Shown here in pieces: positions 21,765 to 30,884 of a DNA stretch of 39,308 nucleotides (position 1 is its first letter; the number at the start of each line of letters is the position of its first letter). Under the pieces are notes generated by a model that was not told the origin of the DNA, made no database searches, and saw only the letters and a program-made list of their open reading frames with translations. Origin of the DNA: an uncultured Candidatus Melainabacteria bacterium (GTDB lineage Bacteria > Cyanobacteriota > Vampirovibrionia > Gastranaerophilales > Gastranaerophilaceae); assembly GCA_947090755.1 (NCBI GenBank), contig CAMUPF010000017.1, positions 1 through 39,308 on the forward strand, in the 5' to 3' direction. The translations under genes were made by a program, and so were the position numbers.

Positions 21765-22756
21765 ATGAAAAACGATATTGTAAGTATTTTGACAGGGGGG
21801 GGGGGCGTGCCTTAACAGGCACATCTAAGCGCTTAGCGTTTACCATGGCTGAAATTTTATTATCCTTGACAATCATCGGCGTGGTCGCAGCGATAACGCT
21901 TCCGTCGCTGACCGGTAATATTAACGAGCGCACATGGAACACACAGCGCAAAGCGCTTTATGCACGAATGAGTCAGGCAATTGCATTAATGCCTGCAATT
22001 AATGGCTATGGAACTTTAACCGAGGACGAAAACCACAGCGTGACAGCGGACACTGCGGCAGAGACCTTTGTGACGGAAGGACTTTCAAAAGTTCTAAAAA
22101 TTAATAATATTTGTGATTCTGACCACCTTGCTGATTGTGGTATTCCGTCTACTATTACACCATTAGACGGTTCATCCGCAGTTAAGCTTTCAGATATTTC
22201 AACTTTTCTAGATTTGTGTTATGCGATGGACTTTTCAGACCCGCACTGGTCTTATTCTCAAATAAATACAAAAACTGCGGCATTTGAAACTGTAAATGGA
22301 GAATCAATTCTGACCTATTATAATCCATATTGTGCGGGGATTCAAACGGAAGTTTATGCACAACCGCTAATATGCGCTAATTTTGTGTATGATTTGAACG
22401 GAAACAAAGGCCCGAACACTGTTGGGAAAGATATTGGAGTGATGACAGCGCTTTACCCGAGTGATACAGTATTAGTTGCCCCGCAGCCGTTGCAGCGTAA
22501 CGCGTCATCCTCTTCAAAATGGGAAGACGCTTCAAAGTTATGTACTACTCAGGACGCTGAAAGCAGGTTGCCGAATATTGATGAGTTATCTGCAATGTTT
22601 GCCAATAATAAATTGTTTAAAATTCAAACGGGAGTTGCATACTGGTCAGGAACAGTGGATTCTTCTGTAAAAGCGTGGCATCACGGTTTGGGCTCGGGTG
22701 AACGAAGATCTGTTTTAAAAACCACAAGTGACGTTGTAAGGTGTGTTAAACGTTAA
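21765..22756 (+). CDS. Type IV pilin-like protein, frame split by an 11-G tract (possible phase variation)
   Basis: The long frame encodes a prepilin leader (SKRLAFTMAEILLSLTIIGVVAAITLPSL) followed by about 300 residues of a pseudopilin-like protein with several Cys and a C-terminal region (SRLPNIDELSAMF, AYWSGTVDSS, VVRCVKR) resembling surface Fib-succ/DUF1566-type domains. The only good start is ATG 21765, behind AAGGAAGG and downstream of the promoter. From there translation runs MKNDIVSILT into eleven G (21795-21805) and stops at TAA 21813. With 12 or 9 G the start would be in frame with the leader. As sequenced the gene is therefore OFF, or read by slippage. It lies tail-to-tail with prepilin peptidase, which would process it. 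Confidence 0.75.
21795..21805 (+). repeat. Eleven-G homopolymer tract at the pilin start
   Basis: GGGGGGGGGGG lies between codon 10 of the ribosome-site start and the prepilin leader. Such tracts mutate in length and switch genes on and off; sequencing error is the rival explanation. Confidence 0.8.
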
Positions 22757-23720
22757 AGAACATTACGACGAATCCTGCAAGAACGAGGGCCGGTCCGAAA
22801 GGTACTGCAAGGCCCTCGGTTTTTGAGCCTAAAACCTTTCCTAATAACTGGCGGCAAACGTAAATTGCTGTGCCGATTAATGCGATAGTGTAGCCTAAAA
22901 GGTAAATAACGTTTTCTTCAAAAAGTCCGAATTTATTTGATAGACCATAGCCGACTGCTAAAATCGCGACGGCTAAAATTCCGCCAAAAAGTTTATAATT
23001 TTTTTCTTGTAAAAGTCTGTATTCAAAAAGTACGCCGGTGATGAGCGCTTGAATTAAAAATCCCAGAACGATTATTATCCAGATTTTTTCCCGGCCGTAG
23101 CAAGCGCCAAGTGCCATTGCAATGTAAATATCACCGTCACCCATCGCCATTTTCCCGCCGGCCATTATGTATGAAACGCCAAAGTATAAAAGCATGATTA
23201 TTCCGCCAAAAATCAAGCCCAGAACAGAACTGCTAAGCGGGTTGTCCAGCCATGTGATTTCGGTGCCGTTAAGCGCCATTATCCCTGTTGCGCCGGCATG
23301 GTAAATTAAACCGATTAGTGCGAAGGCAAAACAGTGCATTAGGAAAACAACATGTTCTTTTATATCTGTAATGGCAATTACGAGTGACATAAAAATTACA
23401 GCCCACAAGAATATTAAATGTGCACTCATCCCGAATTTTAAGAACGCAAGAAGGAATAAAATTGCTGTAATCGCTTCCACCAGCGGGTATTGCCAGCTTA
23501 TATGCGTTTTGCAAAAGTAGCATTTACCGCCCAATAGAAGGTAGGAAAGTAACGGGATATTATGCCACCAGTAAAGTGGTTTCTGGCAGGTCGGGCATTT
23601 TGAAGCCGGATATGAAATGGATTCACCGCTAAAGGCCCTTAGTACCACGACGTTTAGAAAGCTTCCGAAACAAAGCCCTGTAAGTAGCACGAATATTGAT
23701 GCCGCAATCATAATTTCCAT
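22746..23720 (-). CDS. Prepilin peptidase (type IV leader peptidase/methylase)
   Basis: A 324-residue, polytopic aspartyl protease that cuts and N-methylates prepilins in the inner membrane. Residues 1-80 hold the methylase-type domain with GSFLNVV and the zinc pairs C42-x2-C45 and C67-x2-C70; the first catalytic Asp is in VIAITDIKEHVV, the second in the GxGD motif AMGDGDIYIAMALG. About eight membrane helices. Its ATG overlaps the stop of the sigma-factor gene (TAATG), so the two are coupled, which would link sigma-factor level to pilus assembly. It is convergent with, and overlaps by 11 bp, the pilin-like gene. Confidence 0.92.
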   Translation of the reverse strand: MEIMIAASIFVLLTGLCFGSFLNVVVLRAFSGESISYPASKCPTCQKPLYWWHNIPLLSYLLLGGKCYFCKTHISWQYPLVEAITAILFLLAFLKFGMSAHLIFLWAVIFMSLVIAITDIKEHVVFLMHCFAFALIGLIYHAGATGIMALNGTEITWLDNPLSSSVLGLIFGGIIMLLYFGVSYIMAGGKMAMGDGDIYIAMALGACYGREKIWIIIVLGFLIQALITGVLFEYRLLQEKNYKLFGGILAVAILAVGYGLSNKFGLFEENVIYLLGYTIALIGTAIYVCRQLLGKVLGSKTEGLAVPFGPALVLAGFVVMFFNV

Positions 23721-24487
23721 TATTTCCCCTCTGTTCTTACTATTTCATATAGTTTGTTAAGTGCTTTTTTAATTTTTCTTGAAACTTGCATTTGTGATAA
23801 GCCGAGTTTTTCGGAAATTTGTTTCTGATTCAGGTCTTCAAAGTAATTTAATACAAGAATTTCTCTAAGTTCAGCGGGAAGTTTTTCTAACGCGGAGTTT
23901 AACATTAACCGGTTTTCCGAATTGTTTAAAAAATCTTTGTAATCCCCGTCAGGGATTTTGTCCATAAGGCTTAAATCTTCGTCGTCGCCTGAGTTCTGGT
24001 CAAGTGAGAGAATTTCCTGTCCTATTTCAAGCGATAGAACATCCTCAACTTTTTGGGCGGGAAGTCCGAGTCTTTCTGAAATTAATTCTATAGATGTTCC
24101 GTCCTTGCCTTCTTCGTTAAGTTCTCTGGAGGCCACGCTGATTTTGTATGAAAGCTCCTGAATTTCGCGCGGCGGTTTGATAAAGCTTGCTTTGTCGCGC
24201 AGGTAGTGCTTGATTTCACCCTTAATAAAATAGGTCGCGTAGGTTTTGAATTTGGTGTTTTTACTAAGGTCATAAAAATCAATAGCCTTCATCAAGCCTA
24301 TAGAACCCACCTGCATTAAATCCTCCTGCTGCCGGTAGTTTTTGTAAGCAGGGCCGGATACGATTTTTTTTACATACCCGAGCGAAAGTTCTACTATTTT
24401 AAGGTGTAGAACCCTTTTTTTCTTCTCATCGGTGCAATCTTTATATTGTAAGAGTAAATCCTTTAATTCTTCTTCCAAATCTAACAC
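23720..24487 (-). CDS. Sigma-70 family factor, group 3 (SigB/SigF-like)
   Basis: A 255-residue sigma factor. Region 2 has QEDLMQVGSIGLMKAIDFYDLSKNTKFKTYATYFIKGEIKHYLRDK, region 3 PREIQELSYKISVASRELNEEG ... SIELISERLGLP, and region 4.2 LNQKQISEKLGLSQMQVSRKIKKALNKLY with its HTH. The order and lengths fit the SigB/SigF/SigG group (general stress or development) or cyanobacterial SigF, which controls pili; the coupling to prepilin peptidase favours a pilus or surface regulon, as inference. The start is GTG 24487 behind GAGG. No anti-sigma gene is adjacent. Confidence 0.88.
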   Translation of the reverse strand: MLDLEEELKDLLLQYKDCTDEKKKRVLHLKIVELSLGYVKKIVSGPAYKNYRQQEDLMQVGSIGLMKAIDFYDLSKNTKFKTYATYFIKGEIKHYLRDKASFIKPPREIQELSYKISVASRELNEEGKDGTSIELISERLGLPAQKVEDVLSLEIGQEILSLDQNSGDDEDLSLMDKIPDGDYKDFLNNSENRLMLNSALEKLPAELREILVLNYFEDLNQKQISEKLGLSQMQVSRKIKKALNKLYEIVRTEGK

Positions 24488-24598
24488 ATTAACCTCGCGG
24501 ATATACTCTATCCTATCATAAAACCTTTATAATAACAAATTGTAAACTTAACGTTAAAAATCAACCTGTTTGTTGTATTATAGAATAAAGGTTAGTCT

Positions 24599-25882
24599 AT
24601 GGAAGTAAGAAAGCTATTTACTCTAATTATTTGTTTCGCGGTGCTGGCAATTTGTTCGCCTGCGAAGGCCGATGTCATAGGTCTTACTCTTGATGAAGCA
24701 ATTGATATGGCGCTTACTTATAACCTTGATTTGCAAGCCAAAAGGAAAGAACTTGGCGCGGCCAAAGAAGATATAAAAATAGCAAACAGACTTCAAAATC
24801 CGCGTGTGGTCGGTAACTTTTTAATCGGTAAGGTTAGACTTGGAAACTCCAGTCAGGTCGGGATTGACCAGCCTGTAGAATTTATGAAGCGCGGCCCGCG
24901 TAAAAAAGTCGCTAAAGCTAAATATTCTATTGCACAAAATAAGGTTCGAGAATACGAACACGACTTGAAAATTGAGGTTATGAGAGCCTATTTTGATGTG
25001 CTTTACCTTAAGTCTGTCGTTTCTATTATGAATGACCGTAAACTTCTCTTTGAAGAAATGGCAGATGTGGCAAAAACTAAGTCCCCGAATGCTGATAATT
25101 ATAAAATAGAACTTCTTCAATCAGATATCCGCTACAAGCGTATGATGATTGAATTAAATCAGGCAAAAGCAAATTTATTGAGTGCACAATTCCATTTGAA
25201 TAAAGTTATTAATATGGAAAAAACCGAGAATATGTACGATGCAACCGAAACTTCGCTTTTTGCGGAAGATTTATCAATCCTTTCAATTTCGCTTTTGCCA
25301 TACGATATTATTGAAAAAATAGCGATGAAATACAGTTATTCTTTGCGTATTGCGGATTATGACATTAAGCGTGCCGAAGCAGAAGTTTCTGTTGCAAAAA
25401 GTAAAAGAATCCCTGATTTCAATGTCGGTGGCGGTTATGCATGGCAGGCACACTATCGCGGTGGCGGAAACGATTGGCCCGGTGCGTTTGTAGGCGCAAG
25501 TATGGACATGCCGATTTTATATTTTTACGGCCCTGATATTAGAAAGGCTAATTTGATTCTTGAAAAATCCAAGATGGATAAAACCTCATTCGAAAATAAA
25601 CTTAAAATTGCTCTCAAACAGGATTATAATAATTTTAAATACGCAAAAGAAAATATGGAATATTACCGTGAAATTATGCAGGAATCGCGTGATATTCTGG
25701 AAATGTCGAAAGAAAGATTCAGTAAAGGCAAGACTACGTTCTTAAACCTTCTGATTGTTGAAAACACGCACCAGCAAACGCTTCAGGAATACCTTAAAGC
25801 TATGGGCTTGTATTATTCTGCTTACTTGAATCTTATGCATAACACCGGCCACGATGTTTTATTACAGGAAGAAATATTCTAA
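24599..25882 (+). CDS. TolC-like outer-membrane efflux protein
   Basis: A 427-residue exported protein: signal peptide to about residue 24 (PAKA|D), then the two-fold TolC repeat of long helices (LTLDEAIDMALTYNLDLQAKRKELGAAKEDIKIANR in the first, IEKIAMKYSYSLRIADYDIKRAEAEVSVAKSKRIPDFNVGGGY in the second, written here with the usual LxEAI...ALxxN start). It would form the outer-membrane channel of a tripartite pump or type I secretion system, which implies a diderm envelope. No pump or adaptor gene is next to it. TAGAAT at 24581-24586 gives a leader of only a few nt. Confidence 0.85.
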   Translation: MEVRKLFTLIICFAVLAICSPAKADVIGLTLDEAIDMALTYNLDLQAKRKELGAAKEDIKIANRLQNPRVVGNFLIGKVRLGNSSQVGIDQPVEFMKRGPRKKVAKAKYSIAQNKVREYEHDLKIEVMRAYFDVLYLKSVVSIMNDRKLLFEEMADVAKTKSPNADNYKIELLQSDIRYKRMMIELNQAKANLLSAQFHLNKVINMEKTENMYDATETSLFAEDLSILSISLLPYDIIEKIAMKYSYSLRIADYDIKRAEAEVSVAKSKRIPDFNVGGGYAWQAHYRGGGNDWPGAFVGASMDMPILYFYGPDIRKANLILEKSKMDKTSFENKLKIALKQDYNNFKYAKENMEYYREIMQESRDILEMSKERFSKGKTTFLNLLIVENTHQQTLQEYLKAMGLYYSAYLNLMHNTGHDVLLQEEIF

Positions 25883-25910
25883 CTGTATTTAGCGGAAGAA
25901 TAAATGCTAA

Positions 25911-27374
25911 TTATTTAAACTTTCTCATCATTGATTTGGCGCGATTTAGGGCGTGGTTGCCGAGTTTGCCGTTATGACCCATAACCTGCTGCAAACCCTT
26001 CATACCTTTCATATTTTTCATCATTTTGCCCATGTCAGGCATACCGCCGCCAAAACCGCCCATTTTGCCAAACATATTTTTCATATCAGACATTCCGGTC
26101 ATCATCATTCGCATTTGTTCAAACTGAGTCATAAACTGGTTTATTTCAACCAGACTTATACCGCAGCCTTTTGAAATACGTTTTTTGCGGCTTGTGTCGA
26201 TAAGTTTCGGGTTAGAACGTTCTTCCGGCGTCATACTCTGGATGAAAACTTCAAATCGCTTAAACTGTTTTTCGCTTTCGTGTGTAAGTTTTTGTTTATC
26301 GTCGCCTGAAATATTCAACCCCGGAATCATTCCCAAAATGTTTCCGAACGAACCGAAGGCGCTCATTTGCTTTTGAAGTTTAAGAAAATCGTTAAATGAA
26401 AATTCTGATTTTGCAAGTTTCGCTTCAAGTTCTAATGCCTGCTTTTCATCGAAAACTTCCTGTGCTTTTTCAACGAGAGAAACAATATCACCCATTCCTA
26501 AAATTCTTGTAGCCATACGGTCAGGGTGGAAATCTTCCAACGCATTAAGCTTTTCGCCGGTACCTGTCAATTTAATAGGTTTCCCTGTGCAGTGAACAAC
26601 ACTTAATGCCGCGCCGCCGCGGGAATCCCCGTCAAGTTTGGTCAGAACCAGCCCTGTAAGTCCGAGTTGCGCGTCAAAGTTTTCTGCAACATTTACGGAC
26701 TCCTGCCCGACCATAGCGTCAATTACAAGTAATTTTTCATCAGGGTGAAAAATTCTATCAATTAAAAGCAGTTCTGCCATCATTTCTGTATCAATTTGAA
26801 GTCGGCCCGCTGTGTCTAAAATTATAGTGTCAAAATTATTATTTCCGGCATACTCAATTGCACCTTTGACGATTTGTTGCACATCTGTCGAACCGTCAAT
26901 AGAGAACACTTCAACATCGCATTCTTTCCCGAGTGTCTTTAGCTGTGTTATTGCTGCCGGACGGTAAACATCACATGCAGTTAATAACGGCTTGCGGCCT
27001 TCTTTTTTTAGTTTTATAGCAAGTTTTGCGGAAGAAGTGGTTTTACCGGAACCCTGCAAACCTAACATCATAATTAAAGATGGTTTAGATTTGAATTCAA
27101 GCGGTTTAAGTTCGTTTCCTAGAAGTGCAACAAGTTCGTCATTAACGATTTTTATGAGTTGCTGGGAAGGGTTTACGCCCTGAACAATATTTTCGCCCTC
27201 TGCTTTATCGCGGATAGCGGAAATAAAAGATTTAACGACACGAAGGTTAACGTCAGCGTCTAAAAGCGCGCGTCTTATTTCACGTAACGCGTCCTGCATG
27301 TTTTCCTGCGTTAACTCTTTAGCGCCTGTATTTCTGATGATTTCCTGTAATTTAGAACTTAAACTGTCAAACAT
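25911..27374 (-). CDS. ffh: Signal recognition particle GTPase Ffh (SRP54)
   Basis: A 487-residue GTPase that binds 4.5S RNA and signal sequences and docks with FtsY. The N domain has ALREIRRALLDADVNLRVVKSF; the G domain has GLQGSGKT (105-112), DVYRPAA, LDTAGRLQID, the TKLDGD motif and GTGEKL; the M domain has the RNA-binding SGCGISLVEIN segment (here RISKGCGISLVEINQFM) and a very Met/Gly-rich tail (MRMMMTGMSDMKNMFGKMGG). Length is typical. A TGCTATTAT extended -10 lies 6 nt before ATG with no Shine-Dalgarno, so this essential gene is probably expressed from a leaderless mRNA. Confidence 0.97.
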   Translation of the reverse strand: MFDSLSSKLQEIIRNTGAKELTQENMQDALREIRRALLDADVNLRVVKSFISAIRDKAEGENIVQGVNPSQQLIKIVNDELVALLGNELKPLEFKSKPSLIMMLGLQGSGKTTSSAKLAIKLKKEGRKPLLTACDVYRPAAITQLKTLGKECDVEVFSIDGSTDVQQIVKGAIEYAGNNNFDTIILDTAGRLQIDTEMMAELLLIDRIFHPDEKLLVIDAMVGQESVNVAENFDAQLGLTGLVLTKLDGDSRGGAALSVVHCTGKPIKLTGTGEKLNALEDFHPDRMATRILGMGDIVSLVEKAQEVFDEKQALELEAKLAKSEFSFNDFLKLQKQMSAFGSFGNILGMIPGLNISGDDKQKLTHESEKQFKRFEVFIQSMTPEERSNPKLIDTSRKKRISKGCGISLVEINQFMTQFEQMRMMMTGMSDMKNMFGKMGGFGGGMPDMGKMMKNMKGMKGLQQVMGHNGKLGNHALNRAKSMMRKFK

Positions 27375-27407
27375 AATTAAATAATAGCATAAACAAATGC
27401 AAAAAAA

Positions 27408-27433
27408 AAGCTATGTACTTTAGGTGCATAGCT
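27408..27433. repeat. Hairpin upstream of ffh
   Basis: AGCTATG / CATAGCT with an 11-nt loop, beside an A-run; a possible terminator for transcripts coming from either side. The rest of 27434-27556 shows nothing recognisable. Confidence 0.5.
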
Positions 27434-27556
27434 GTTGATTAGGGATATGTGTATCTTAGTCTCTAAGGAGTATGGTTTTATATTACTCAAAGTTACCTGA
27501 TAACACATCATCCGTTTTTATGAGATTTTTTAAATTTTTATACATTATTTGAAGCA

Positions 27557-27591
27557 TAATAAAAAAGAGTCCAATGGACTCTTTTTATTAT
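27557..27591. terminator. Symmetric terminator beside the tRNA-end repeat
   Basis: The perfect hairpin AAGAGTCC-AAT-GGACTCTT extends with A and T runs to a stem of about 16 bp. It follows the duplicated tRNA-Lys end at 27591-27607 in the same way as the terminator at 27735-27769 follows the real tRNA. Confidence 0.8.
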
Positions 27592-27768
27592 GCGCTTGGC
27601 GCGATTCTCTTGCTCACCGGCGTTAAACGGGTCTACGTGTTTTGCTTTGGGGCTTTGCCCGCAAGCAAAAGCACTTCGCCCTCTGCCGGTTCGCGCTCGA
27701 ACGCCTGTTTACGTTCTCATCTTGGCATAACGGCAAAATAAAAGAGAGGTTATACCTCTCTTTTATTT
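27591..27768. repeat. tRNA-end repeat, Lys copy (uninterrupted)
   Basis: It begins with TGCGCTTGGCGCGATTC (27591-27607), identical to the tRNA-Lys 3' end at 27769-27785. Then TCTTGCTCAC, a GTTAAACGG segment, hairpin TTTTGCTT / AAGCAAAA with inner GGGGC / GCCC, CTCTGCCG, GTTCGCGCTCGAAC (27689-27702), GTTCTCA, CAAAATAAAA and a terminator. Order and spacing match the His copy (4826-4935 plus 20085-20163) although the tRNA parts differ. Confidence 0.7.
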
Positions 27769-27769
27769 T
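27735..27769. terminator. Terminator of tRNA-Lys
   Basis: A 16-bp symmetric stem, GAGAGGT / ACCTCTC extended by AAAATAAAA / TTTTATTTT, lies directly after the tRNA on the minus strand. Confidence 0.85.
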
Positions 27770-27841
27770 GCGCTTGGCGCGATTCGAACGCGCGACCTAT
27801 CCCTTAAAAGGGGAGTGCTCTACCTGCTGAGCTACAAGCGC
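27769..27841 (-). tRNA. tRNA-Lys (TTT)
   Basis: Acceptor GCGCTTG / CAAGCGC, D-arm GCTCAGCAGGTAGAGC, anticodon loop CTTTTAA with anticodon TTT, T-arm GCGCGTTCGAATCGCGC and discriminator A. CCA is not encoded, unlike in the tRNA-His gene. The first anticodon-stem pair is a C-T mismatch. Confidence 0.93.
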
Positions 27842-28007
27842 AAATGTCTATTTATATTCCTCTTTCAACTAACCTTTCAGCCAGTGATTTGATACTACCA
27901 AGAACAAAATTTAATGTCAAGCATTATTTTTTCTTACTATTTCGTCGGATGTTTTATAGCTTTAAATCAGTTGTAATAAACATGTTTACAAACGAAAGGA
28001 GTAAATT

Positions 28008-28313
28008 ATGTTTTACAATGTTTTAAAAGCTAAAGATTTAGTTGATTTAGAAGACCAAAAATTCAACAGGCAGGTTCTTATGGAATCGGAATCCGGTGAA
28101 TTATCAGCAATCGCACTTAAAAAAGAGGAGATTATTGATACTCACACTTCAACCTGTGACGCTGCCGTTCTCGTTTTAGAAGGCGAAATCGAAATACATT
28201 TTGACGCGGAAAAATTTACTGTCGAAAAAGGCGAGATTTTAATGTTCAAGCGCGATACCCAGCATAATGTCTTTGCGAAAAAAGATAGCAAATTTCTTTT
28301 AATTAAAATATAA
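28008..28313 (+). CDS. Small cupin-domain protein
   Basis: A 101-residue single cupin barrel. The first motif is degenerate (EEIIDTHTSTCDAAVLVLEGEIEI) with one clear His, and the second is KGEILMFKRDTQHNVFAKKDS with its His. Such small cupins bind a metal through these residues and act as sensors or enzymes on small molecules; here the substrate is unknown. GAAAGGAG lies 7 nt before ATG. It is a single-gene unit closed by the hairpin at 28319-28340. Confidence 0.8.
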   Translation: MFYNVLKAKDLVDLEDQKFNRQVLMESESGELSAIALKKEEIIDTHTSTCDAAVLVLEGEIEIHFDAEKFTVEKGEILMFKRDTQHNVFAKKDSKFLLIKI

Positions 28314-28318
28314 AGAGG

Positions 28319-28340
28319 AGGCGGACTTTAAAGTCCGCCT
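28319..28340 (+). terminator. Terminator after the cupin gene
   Basis: A perfect 11-bp palindrome AGGCGGACTTT / AAAGTCCGCCT. The T-run is short (TTAAAAATT), so efficiency is uncertain. The following 250 bases to 28592 hold no gene I can support. Confidence 0.65.
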
Positions 28341-28592
28341 TAAAAATTAATTTATTCCAAAACTCCTCATATAATAAAACATATGAGCCCTATTTCTATT
28401 CTTATCCCATTGGGGTAAGCCTTGATTTAATTCTACAACTAAAAACTTTTTTTGCATGAAAAAGGTTTCCGGCATGCCAATTTCGTTACAAAAAAATTTA
28501 CTAAAGTTTTGTAAAGCTACCGCACAAATCTATTGCAATTCGCTCGTAATAGTTCGCATGGCCATGTGGAGTATTTGTAATATAATTTTTTT

Positions 28593-29249
28593 ATGAAGTT
28601 TATTGAATATTCGGTTAATACCGGCGAAGAAAATATGCGTATTGATTCGCAATTGCTGGAGGATGCAATTGCGAATAATGCAACGGAACCGGTTTTAAGG
28701 CTTTATGGCTGGGCGCCTGCGTGCGTTTCACTGGGGCGTAATCAGAAAGATGATTTTTTGGATTATGAATACTTATCATCCCTAGGAGTGGATGTCGTTA
28801 GACGTTTGACCGGCGGCCGCGCACTTTTGCATGACGATGAAATTACTTATAGTTTTGTCTGTCCTGTGACTTATCTGAAAAACGGCGGCAATGTCGTTGA
28901 ATCATATAAAGAAATCTGCCAAATTTTAATAAGCCGGTTTGCGCAAATTGGTATTAAATTAACCCTCGGGGCTGAAAAAGGCGTTCATACGAAGTTTGAT
29001 TATTGCATGCTTGTTTCAACCGGCGCTGATTTATGCTATCAGGGGAAAAAATTAATCGGTTCTGCGCAGTTTAGAAAAGAGGGTTATATTCTCCAGCACG
29101 GTTCGATTTTGTATGATTATAACCGTGAACTTTTAGAAAAAATTTTTAAAGAGCCGGTTTCAACTGATGAAATCACCTGTATAAAGGAAATAAATCCATC
29201 TTTAACCCGTGAAGATATTATTAAATTGTTAAGTAATGTAACATTATGA
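28593..29249 (+). CDS. Lipoate-protein ligase / octanoyltransferase family protein (LplA/LipM-like)
   Basis: A 218-residue member of the BPL/LplA/LipB fold. Diagnostic motifs are LGRNQ, VDVVRRLTGGRALLHDDEITYSF (the RR-TGG-A-xHxxE/D-xTYS acyl-adenylate site) and GKKLIGSAQFRKEGYILQHGSILYD, with the conserved Lys in GKKLIGSAQ. It attaches lipoate or octanoate to the E2 and GcvH proteins. It lacks the extra C-terminal LplA domain, so it is closer to LipM/LplJ-type proteins; ligase and transferase cannot be told apart here. TATAAT (28581-28586) is 6 nt before ATG, so the mRNA is probably leaderless. Confidence 0.88.
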   Translation: MKFIEYSVNTGEENMRIDSQLLEDAIANNATEPVLRLYGWAPACVSLGRNQKDDFLDYEYLSSLGVDVVRRLTGGRALLHDDEITYSFVCPVTYLKNGGNVVESYKEICQILISRFAQIGIKLTLGAEKGVHTKFDYCMLVSTGADLCYQGKKLIGSAQFRKEGYILQHGSILYDYNRELLEKIFKEPVSTDEITCIKEINPSLTREDIIKLLSNVTL

Positions 29250-29279
29250 GCGCTTGAAATAAGCAATTCTGCCTTGTTT

Positions 29280-29298
29280 AAATACTTTATATATACAA
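29280..29298 (+). promoter_or_regulatory. 19-bp element shared by two large lineage-specific genes (copy 1)
   Basis: AAATACTTTATATATACAA, identical to 35533-35551. It lies 24 nt before the ATG at 29323. It probably contains a -10 (TATATA) and marks a common promoter type. Confidence 0.65.
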
Positions 29299-29322
29299 AG
29301 GAATTAAAACGAGGATACTAAT

Positions 29323-30882
29323 ATGTGTACAAATGGAGTTTTTGGATACGGATTATTTGGCAATGGATTTATGAATCCATATCTTCCGACGGCAGGATTC
29401 TTAACAAGTACTCTTGGACATTGTCCGGCTAATATTTGGCCTGCACGTAATTATACACAAATGGCTAATGTTTGGACACATTCTGCGGCATATCCTTATG
29501 GATTTTATTTTAATTTTTCCGGCAGACCGCAATATGTAGTTGCAGACGCTTTTCAAATGCCATATCAAACAGCTATGGGACTTCAAACCGGTGGAATTTA
29601 TAGTGCAGCACCATCTCCATACCAGTTACAAATGACATTTGCTGCAATGAATGAACAGGCTGGTGTTCGTATTGTGGCCGGTGAGGCTGGTACAAACCTT
29701 CAAAAAGCAAAATCTATTGCGGCTTGTAAAGATCAAGATTTCATGAAAGCTGATGATAATAAAGACTTGAGAGATGAAGCAATCGCTCTTGAGAAAAAGG
29801 CTGATGAATTGTTAAAGCAATTAGAAGAAGCAATGAAAGATTTTCAACAAGGAAAATTGTCCACAGAACAAGCAGCTGCAAAAGTTAAAGTTCTTGCGGA
29901 TAAGGCAAAAGAATTGGTCGGCGAATCTGACGCATTATATGAAAGAATTAAGGAAGCGCAAAAGAAATATACGGAAAAGAAAACGGAAGAAGCAGCTGTA
30001 GCAGCGGAAGAAGCGGCTGACGGTGCAGGATCTTCTGCCGGTGATGGTGAATCAAGTGTTACCACAACCGAAGGCGATAAGGAAATCAAGGGCAACGATA
30101 AATTAAGTGCTGAGTATGGCGTTAAAGTTCCGGTTGTTGCAACTGATGATGTTGAGCTTTCTTCTATCGTTCGTGATGTAAAAAATCATACTTCAAACGA
30201 CGATGACTCTAAGGATTACAATAAGATGAAAGAAATGTTCACAACCGGCGCTATTTCTAAAGGAAATGTCGTTGAAGTTATGGATGACCTTTTGAATTCT
30301 AAAAATCATGACTTATATGATGGTATCTATGAGATGGATAATAGCCGTGAAATAATGAATTACTTTATTGATTCACTTAAATTACGTATTAAGGATTTAG
30401 GTGAAGCCGGTTATTTAACTGCCGCTGAAAAATCTGAAGTATTAAAAATGATTTCAACGTTAGAATCCGGATTAGGTTCCGGCAAAGATATCAAATCAAG
30501 CACAACTGTTGAAATTGGCGGTAAGAAAATGAGTGGCAATGATGCATTAAAAGCAATTGTTGCGAAATTGAAAGGCAAAGGAACACAGGCTGACTTTGAC
30601 GCGAAAATTACAGCGAAGAAAACAGAACGTGAAAACAAAGCGAAAAAAGATTTCTACAAAGCACACGCTAAAACAAGAACAGTAAAAGATGAAAAAGCTG
30701 CGTTACCGGCAGGTTTGACATATCTTCCGAACTCAAAACAGTTCCAATTCAAAGTTGGTGATGTTGTTCTTAAGGCAGAATCTTATTCAAAATTAGAAGA
30801 AAAGGTATTTGCAACAAAGAAATCGGAAGTCACTGACGCTTGGAGTGCGTTAATGAAAGAACTCGATAAAAACTTAAAATAG
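29323..30882 (+). CDS. Large lineage-specific protein, helical, unknown function
   Basis: A 519-residue protein with no family I know. Residues 1-95 are Gly/Phe/Tyr/Pro-rich (GVFGYGLFGNGFMNPYLPTAGF); 125-215 are a Lys/Glu/Ala coiled coil; 215-255 an Ala/Glu/Ser-rich linker (EEAAVAAEEAADGAGSS); the rest alternates acidic and Lys-rich helices. No signal peptide and no membrane helix. GAGGA precedes ATG. The design (low-complexity N-terminus, helical body) and the shared 19-bp upstream element tie it to the protein at 35593-36702; both could be abundant structural or exported proteins, which is inference. Confidence 0.72.
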   Translation: MCTNGVFGYGLFGNGFMNPYLPTAGFLTSTLGHCPANIWPARNYTQMANVWTHSAAYPYGFYFNFSGRPQYVVADAFQMPYQTAMGLQTGGIYSAAPSPYQLQMTFAAMNEQAGVRIVAGEAGTNLQKAKSIAACKDQDFMKADDNKDLRDEAIALEKKADELLKQLEEAMKDFQQGKLSTEQAAAKVKVLADKAKELVGESDALYERIKEAQKKYTEKKTEEAAVAAEEAADGAGSSAGDGESSVTTTEGDKEIKGNDKLSAEYGVKVPVVATDDVELSSIVRDVKNHTSNDDDSKDYNKMKEMFTTGAISKGNVVEVMDDLLNSKNHDLYDGIYEMDNSREIMNYFIDSLKLRIKDLGEAGYLTAAEKSEVLKMISTLESGLGSGKDIKSSTTVEIGGKKMSGNDALKAIVAKLKGKGTQADFDAKITAKKTERENKAKKDFYKAHAKTRTVKDEKAALPAGLTYLPNSKQFQFKVGDVVLKAESYSKLEEKVFATKKSEVTDAWSALMKELDKNLK

Positions 30883-30884
30883 AA

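Noticed and set aside
21728-22756. Pilin gene starting at ATG 21728
   Set aside because: This ATG is between the -35 and -10 of a good promoter and has no ribosome site.
27642-27830. Open frame with LARFERATYPLKGECSTC across tRNA-Lys
   Set aside because: It is antisense to tRNA-Lys and the tRNA-end repeat; not a gene.
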